Part shown: positions 5,605 through 9,326 of the stretch, in pieces
Layout: the number at the start of each line of letters is the position of its first letter
How positions within the stretch are numbered: the stretch's first letter is position 1
Assembly: GCA_021850745.1 (NCBI GenBank)
Contig: JAJZKX010000051.1
Coordinates: forward strand, 1-9,326
From: Thermoplasmata archaeon
GTDB lineage: Archaea > Thermoplasmatota > Thermoplasmata > Thermoplasmatales > Thermoplasmataceae
Reading direction: 5' to 3'
DNA: 9,326 bases
Notes under the pieces: generated by a model
Database searches by the model: none
What the model was told of the DNA's origin: nothing
The model's input: only the letters and a program-made list of their open reading frames with translations
Program-made: the position numbers and the translations under genes

Positions 5605-6555
5605 CTACCTGATTTTTTCCAGTGTGAATGATCCAAGATCAAAAGACGTATCATTTGTATATATCTCAATCCAATCGCGTGACCTTGCGTTTCCCAGTCC
5701 TGTCACCTTCAGAAAGCTCTTAGATGCCTCGTTCTTGAATTCAATTATTCCGTCAACAAGATATGCCACAGCCTCTATCAGCTTCTTATCAAAAACGGCA
5801 GCCTCCATTAGATAGAGAGAGATACAGTTTTCTGATTTTCTCTTCTGGGAAAACTGCTGAACGAACTTAAGAAGCAGTTTTTCGTCCAGTTCTGTGGCAT
5901 ACGAGGTCAAAGAAGTGAACAAAAGCCTGTAATAAGGATGATTCTTCCTTATCTCTGTTCCAATCTGATCTGTGTTTTTTAACAAGGAGCTGATGTTTGT
6001 AATACTGTCTATGACAGTTGCATATTTAGACGGGGACTGAGACTGTATGCTTCTGGAGTAAATGTCAATGAATTTTAGGAGGCCATTGACTTCAGCTTCG
6101 TCCACGGCTGGATATATTTTTCCAACTTGGTATTTAATTTCATTTATATCTTTATCGGTGGTTACAATTACTACAGGAATAGATTCCTTCAAAGACTGGG
6201 CCACAAAATTCCAAGCAAGTACGTATTTTCCCGAGAAAGGAGGACCTATTAGAACAACACCGCTTCCGACTCTGATACCACCGGTGAGCAGCTCGTCGAT
6301 CTTTTCGTTTCCCATGGAGACCTTTCGTTCCCTCTGGTCCATACCATCGATGAGCGTAGCTGACGAGACAGGAGATGAAGATTGTGGTTGGGCCATCTTC
6401 TCCTGCTGCTGTCCAGATACTGAGTTCTTTCCAGCGCTCATCAGGTTATTAAGTCGTTCCTGCAGCCTTAGTGCCGTTTCATAATTATTCTTAGCTGCTG
6501 CAATTAGATTCCTGACCTCTTCTGATAACTGTTTTATCTCATTATCATCTGCCAT
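5605..6555 (-). CDS. KaiC-like RecA-superfamily P-loop protein with N-terminal coiled coil
   Basis: A 316-residue protein. Residues 1-40 have a heptad-like charged pattern typical of a coiled coil (EEVRNLIAAAKNNYETAL), followed by a Q/S-rich linker (about 45-65), then one KaiC/RadA-like core (80-316). The core opens with the family phrase MGNEKIDELLTGGIRVGSGVV. The P-loop is G104-PPFS-GKY (104-111), so the residue after Lys110 is Tyr, not Thr/Ser. Walker B is V181-I-D183-S. The Glu pair that follows strand 2 in KaiC is absent (TTDKDINEI). The C-terminal part (KVTGLGNARSRDWIEIYTN) matches the usual end of single-domain KaiC-like proteins. Such archaeal proteins are linked to signalling, motility (ArlH-like) or gas vesicle control, but this one has no such neighbours. 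It lies between rhodanese and CDGSH genes. It may bind nucleotide without efficient hydrolysis, and the coiled coil suggests oligomerisation or a partner. The function is unknown. Confidence 0.85.
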   Translation of the reverse strand: MADDNEIKQLSEEVRNLIAAAKNNYETALRLQERLNNLMSAGKNSVSGQQQEKMAQPQSSSPVSSATLIDGMDQRERKVSMGNEKIDELLTGGIRVGSGVVLIGPPFSGKYVLAWNFVAQSLKESIPVVIVTTDKDINEIKYQVGKIYPAVDEAEVNGLLKFIDIYSRSIQSQSPSKYATVIDSITNISSLLKNTDQIGTEIRKNHPYYRLLFTSLTSYATELDEKLLLKFVQQFSQKRKSENCISLYLMEAAVFDKKLIEAVAYLVDGIIEFKNEASKSFLKVTGLGNARSRDWIEIYTNDTSFDLGSFTLEKIR

Positions 6556-6580
6556 TTATACTAACACCAATGCATTCAGA

Positions 6581-6590
6581 TTATTATAAT
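6581..6590 (-). promoter_or_regulatory. TATA-like box of the KaiC-like gene
   Basis: On the minus strand the sequence is ATTATAATAA, centred about 30 bp before the ATG at 6555, which implies a leader of a few bases. A second A/T-rich candidate (TTTTTATAG on the minus strand, about 6614-6623) lies farther upstream. A promoter here makes the KaiC-like gene at least partly independent of the rhodanese gene 114 bp upstream. Confidence 0.4.
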
Positions 6591-6669
6591 CCAACACTTC
6601 AGAACACAAATTATCTATAAAAATCCTTGCAAACCTCAAGTGTTTTACATCGGAGAAACAAGAATCACT

Positions 6670-7014
6670 CTATCTGGTCAGTGGTAAATTCTCTCTTCTC
6701 CATCTGTCAATTCCCCCCTCAAGATGTTGAAGGTTGGTCACTCCCATTCTGTGGAGTCGATTGGCTGCAGCTCTGCTCCGGTGTCCGGTCTTGCAAACCA
6801 ACACTATCTTATTTCCTGCACCGAATTGTTTTGCTATCTCTTTCTCATGACCAAGCGAATAATGCAAGGATTTATCGATATGGCCGTTGTTAAATTCAAA
6901 CCTTGTCCTTACGTCTATAACGCTAAAATCACTATTCTTTGAAAGTTCATTCACCTGTGCCGGTGAAAGATTCTTTAAATCGGGAGGATGCCGGAAATAA
7001 TCCATAATTGTCAT
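6670..7014 (-). CDS. Single-domain rhodanese (sulfurtransferase)
   Basis: A 114-residue protein from ATG 7014; an in-frame TTG at 7032 would add six residues (LEKEDN). The ATG is preferred because a TATA-like box about 32 bp upstream fits it, and MDYF follows soon after. The rhodanese fold is shown by VIDVRTRFEFNNGHI (32-46), the active-site loop V-C74-K-T-G-H-R79-S (catalytic Cys74, with the C-x-x-G-x-R form of GlpE/PspE-like enzymes), and the C-terminal LEGGIDRW. It moves sulfane sulfur from donors such as thiosulfate or persulfides to acceptors, probably in the cytoplasm, as no signal peptide is seen. It is transcribed away from the aconitase gene. A role in Fe-S supply or sulfur detoxification is inferred. 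The first codons of this gene occur a second time, inverted, at the right end of the window. Confidence 0.92.
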   Translation of the reverse strand: MTIMDYFRHPPDLKNLSPAQVNELSKNSDFSVIDVRTRFEFNNGHIDKSLHYSLGHEKEIAKQFGAGNKIVLVCKTGHRSRAAANRLHRMGVTNLQHLEGGIDRWRRENLPLTR

Positions 7015-7078
7015 ATTATCTTCTTTCTCCAATTATCACAGAATAATAAATACAACTTCCCTTATTAAATTAGTGCCG
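7007..7078 (+). repeat. Left arm of a 72-bp perfect inverted repeat (original copy)
   Basis: This stretch covers the rhodanese start codon, its TATA-like box and part of the spacer towards aconitase. Its exact reverse complement is the last 72 bases of the window (9255-9326). Paired positions always sum to 16333. The match breaks at 7079 against 9254, and the other side cannot be tested because the window ends. This copy is in natural context, between two complete 5' gene ends. Confidence 0.95.
7043..7050 (-). promoter_or_regulatory. TATA-like box of the rhodanese gene
   Basis: On the minus strand the sequence is TTTATTAT, centred about 32 bp upstream of ATG 7014. Another A/T-rich block, TTTAATAA at 7062-7069 (minus strand), would instead suit the TTG at 7032, so start and promoter choice are linked. 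Confidence 0.35.
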
Positions 7079-7098
7079 GTGTGTCGTTTCCAGAAATC

Positions 7099-7106
7099 AT
7101 ATTTAT
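7099..7106 (+). promoter_or_regulatory. TATA-like box of the aconitase gene
   Basis: ATATTTAT is centred about 24 bp before ATG 7126, consistent with a leaderless mRNA. It lies outside the inverted repeat, so the copied DNA at the right end carries only the rhodanese promoter. Confidence 0.4.
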
Positions 7107-7125
7107 CTGTAGATAATATCTGCCC

Positions 7126-9297
7126 ATGAGTTCTTATAAAGGAGAGGAACACAAAGAGACCCTGAAAGTTGATGGAGAAAATATAACATACTATTCGATC
7201 AGGGATCTGGAGAAGGCGCACCCAGAAATTAAGACGCTTCCTATTTCCCTGAGGATTATCCTCGAGTCAATGATTAGAAATTTTGACGGAAAAAACATAA
7301 CAACCAAGGATGTTGAGGCAATTATCAACTGGAATGCGCAGCAGCCCGAAGAAACGGAAATGTCATTCAAGGTTTCAAGAGTCCTCATGCAGGACTTCAC
7401 AGGCGTCCCAGCAGTCGTCGATCTTGCGTCTATGCGTGACGCTGTAAAGAAACTCGGCAAGAACCCGGATATAATAAATCCCAAGGTCCCGGTCGATCTT
7501 GTTATCGATCACTCTGTGCAGGTTGATTATTATGGGAATGAGGATTCATTTGATCTGAACAGGAAGAAAGAATTTGAAAGAAATATTGAGCGCTACAGGT
7601 TTCTTAAGTGGGCTAGCAAATCTTTCAAGAATTTGCGCGTTATCCCGCCATCAATTGGGATTGTTCACCAGGTTAACTTGGAATATCTTGCCAGCGTCGT
7701 TACGGTAAATGGTGAAAAGGAAAAAGTGGCATATCCGGACACTCTTGTAGGAACAGATTCCCATACAACCATGGTGAATGGAATCGGGGTTCTCGGCTGG
7801 GGGGTTGGAGGCATCGAGGCTGAAGCCGCAATGTTGGGCGAGAATGTGACAATCCAGCTGCCCCGTGTGGTAGGCGTGAATCTGCACGGCAAACTGAGGG
7901 AAGGAATTACAGCTACTGATCTTGTCCTCACACTTACAGAAATTTTCAGGAAGCACAAGGTGGTCGAAAAATTCCTGGAGTTTTATGGGGATGGTCTTGG
8001 TTCATTATCTGCAACCGACAGGGCCACACTTTCCAACATGTGTCCGGAGTATGGAGCCACGCTTGCCCTGTTTCCCGTAGACGAGATAACGCTGCAGTAT
8101 CTGAAATCCACCGGAAGGACTGACCACCACATAAACCTGATAAGGGAGTATCTCCTGGCGCAGGGACTTTTCGGTGACCAGAAAGGTCTCAGATACAGCG
8201 AAATAATCGACGTGGATCTTAATTCAATTGACGCGAGCGTTGCAGGTCCAAAGCTTCCACAGCAGCACGTGAATCTGTCCGATATCGGGAACAGTTTCCT
8301 GAATTTTATGGAGACCAGCCATGAAAGTTCAGGCTCACAGAAACAGGTATTCCTGAAGAAGGTGAAGATTAACAGAAACGGAAAACAGACCTCACTGACT
8401 GAGGGTGACATTGTAATTGCTGCCATTACCAGCTGCACAAATACAAGCAATCCTCGTGTGATGATTGGTGCAGGGCTTCTCGCGAGGAATGCAGTGCAAA
8501 AGGGCCTGAAGACTGGAGAGAATGTGAAAACCTCACTCGCGCCTGGTTCACGGGTTGTCACTGAATATCTCGAGAAATCCGGCCTTCAGAAATATCTGGA
8601 TAGACTTGGCTTTTATCTGGTCGGGTACGGATGCACGACGTGCATCGGCAATAGCGGTCCCCTGGATGCTGAGATACAGAAAGCTATTGTTGACAACGAC
8701 ATGTCAACAGCCGCAGTTCTTTCCGGAAATCGCAATTTTGAGGCCAGGATTCACCGTGACGTGAAGGCGAACTATCTGATGTCTCCTCCGCTGGTGGTTG
8801 CTTTTGCAATAGCGGGTAGAGTCACGATAAACATGGATAAGGAACCCTTGGGGATTGGGAAGGATGGAGAAGCGATTTTTCTCAAAGACATATGGCCTGA
8901 GGAAAGCGAAATATCAGAGGTTATGGAGAAGATGATAACGAGAGGTATGTTCGTAGAGAAGTACACCAATGTTGAGGAAATGAACTCAGACTGGAAGAAT
9001 ATAGACGTGGAAGCCAGCAAGACTTACCCCTGGGATCAGAAAAGTACCTATATCAGGAACCCCACATACTTCGAGGGTTTTGCACTTAATAGAAAAAGAA
9101 AGTTTTCGAGGATCTCAGGTGCTAGACCACTTCTAGTGCTCGGCGATTCTGTGACAACCGATCACATATCACCTGCAGGTTCAATATCCAAGAACAGCCC
9201 TGCGGGAAAATATCTCATTGATCATGGGGTCTCACCGGAGGATTTCAACACGTTCGGCACTAATTTAATAAGGGAAGTTGTATTTATTATTCTGTGA
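7126..9297 (+). CDS. acnA: Aconitate hydratase A (AcnA/IRP type), 3' end replaced by inverted duplicate DNA
   Basis: Aconitase interconverts citrate and isocitrate through cis-aconitate in the TCA cycle, in the cytoplasm. The frame from ATG 7126 has 723 codons, while AcnA-type enzymes are near 880-900 residues. Seen in order are DLASMRDA (99-106), the substrate loop GTDSHTTMVNGIGVLGWG (209-226), the [4Fe-4S] ligands C437 (ITSCTNTSNP), C503 and C506 (GYGCTTCIGNSGP), SGNRNFEARIH (533-543) and GDSVTTDHISPAGSI (673-687). The native protein stops matching at FNTFGT (707-712), where the family continues RRGN. Here 11 unrelated residues and TGA follow, because 9255-9326 is an inverted copy of 7007-7078. 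Most of the C-terminal swivelling domain, with its substrate-binding Arg residues, is therefore missing from this sequence. All motifs present are intact, so the gene was probably functional and the break is recent or artificial. The leaderless start fits the TATA-like box. Confidence 0.93.
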   Translation: MSSYKGEEHKETLKVDGENITYYSIRDLEKAHPEIKTLPISLRIILESMIRNFDGKNITTKDVEAIINWNAQQPEETEMSFKVSRVLMQDFTGVPAVVDLASMRDAVKKLGKNPDIINPKVPVDLVIDHSVQVDYYGNEDSFDLNRKKEFERNIERYRFLKWASKSFKNLRVIPPSIGIVHQVNLEYLASVVTVNGEKEKVAYPDTLVGTDSHTTMVNGIGVLGWGVGGIEAEAAMLGENVTIQLPRVVGVNLHGKLREGITATDLVLTLTEIFRKHKVVEKFLEFYGDGLGSLSATDRATLSNMCPEYGATLALFPVDEITLQYLKSTGRTDHHINLIREYLLAQGLFGDQKGLRYSEIIDVDLNSIDASVAGPKLPQQHVNLSDIGNSFLNFMETSHESSGSQKQVFLKKVKINRNGKQTSLTEGDIVIAAITSCTNTSNPRVMIGAGLLARNAVQKGLKTGENVKTSLAPGSRVVTEYLEKSGLQKYLDRLGFYLVGYGCTTCIGNSGPLDAEIQKAIVDNDMSTAAVLSGNRNFEARIHRDVKANYLMSPPLVVAFAIAGRVTINMDKEPLGIGKDGEAIFLKDIWPEESEISEVMEKMITRGMFVEKYTNVEEMNSDWKNIDVEASKTYPWDQKSTYIRNPTYFEGFALNRKRKFSRISGARPLLVLGDSVTTDHISPAGSISKNSPAGKYLIDHGVSPEDFNTFGTNLIREVVFIIL

Positions 9298-9326
9298 TAA
9301 TTGGAGAAAGAAGATAATATGACAAT
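9255..9326 (-). repeat. Right arm of the 72-bp perfect inverted repeat (displaced copy at the window end)
   Basis: The reverse complement of 7007-7078 without a mismatch. It includes a second copy of the rhodanese promoter and start (ATG at 9319-9321, then ACA AT). The junction with aconitase lies somewhere in CGGCACTAAT (9255-9264); the first six bases, CGGCAC, would also fit a normal aconitase sequence, so a microhomology of about that length is possible. The repeat runs exactly to the last base, so its true length is unknown. Confidence 0.95.

Noticed and set aside
6062..6484. 140-codon plus-strand frame inside the KaiC-like gene
   Set aside because: It is antisense to a gene with clear P-loop family features and has low-complexity Ser/Pro/Phe composition.
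6593..6644. Inverted pair AACACTT (6593-6599) and AAGTGTT (6638-6644) between the KaiC-like and rhodanese genes
   Set aside because: Only seven pairs with a loop of about 38 bases in AT-rich DNA; there is no support for a terminator or operator.
7036..7221. 61-codon minus-strand frame across the aconitase start
   Set aside because: It is antisense to aconitase and shares its last residues with the false aconitase tail only because both read the inverted repeat.
7983..8561. 192-codon minus-strand frame inside aconitase
   Set aside because: It is a shadow of a strongly conserved aconitase reading frame; the antisense translation shows no domain.

Overview
The window looks like chromosomal DNA of a thermoacidophilic euryarchaeon of the Thermoplasmatales type (Thermoplasma, Ferroplasma, Picrophilus and relatives). 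The reasons are as follows. First genes of transcription units have TATA-like boxes about 24-33 bp upstream of the start and almost no 5' leader. A Shine-Dalgarno motif appears only in front of an internal operon gene. Arg codons AGA/AGG and Ile codon ATA are common. The gene set (intracellular-type GH15 glucoamylase, enolase-superfamily dehydratase, KaiC-like ATPase, AcnA-type aconitase) fits that group. The genus is an inference and was not tested by any search.

Layout. (1) Positions 1-2117 are a sugar-acid catabolism locus. The first codons of a UxaA/SAF-domain protein run off the left edge on the minus strand. Diverging from it is a two-gene operon of an enolase-superfamily (mandelate racemase subgroup) dehydratase and a short-chain dehydrogenase. 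(2) Positions 2186-4558 hold a complete GH15 glucoamylase with its own promoter. (3) Positions 4610-4682 are an intronless tRNA-Pro(CGG), followed by about 650 bp without a convincing gene and with a possible decayed reading frame. (4) Positions 5340-7032 on the minus strand carry, in transcription order, a single-domain rhodanese, a KaiC-like P-loop protein with a coiled-coil N-terminus and an atypical Walker A motif, and a small CDGSH [2Fe-2S] protein. (5) From 7126 rightward, diverging from the rhodanese, is an AcnA-type aconitase, cut off before its C-terminal swivelling domain.

Functionally, the left half joins polysaccharide or oligosaccharide hydrolysis (glucoamylase) to oxidation and dehydration of sugar acids. 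The right half joins sulfur and Fe-S functions (rhodanese, CDGSH, [4Fe-4S] aconitase). That second link is suggestive only.

The main structural oddity is at the right end. The last 72 bases (9255-9326) are a perfect reverse complement of 7007-7078, the rhodanese/aconitase divergent promoter region. The aconitase reading frame runs into this copy exactly where the family has its conserved GTRRGN-like motif, and stops after a short foreign tail. This reads most simply as a fold-back chimera or assembly error at a contig end, with a short microhomology at the junction. A real inversion or an invertible segment is less likely but testable. I found no CRISPR array, transposase, phage module or clear new system. 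The remaining points of interest are unusual active-site residues in the SDR, the dehydratase and the KaiC-like protein.
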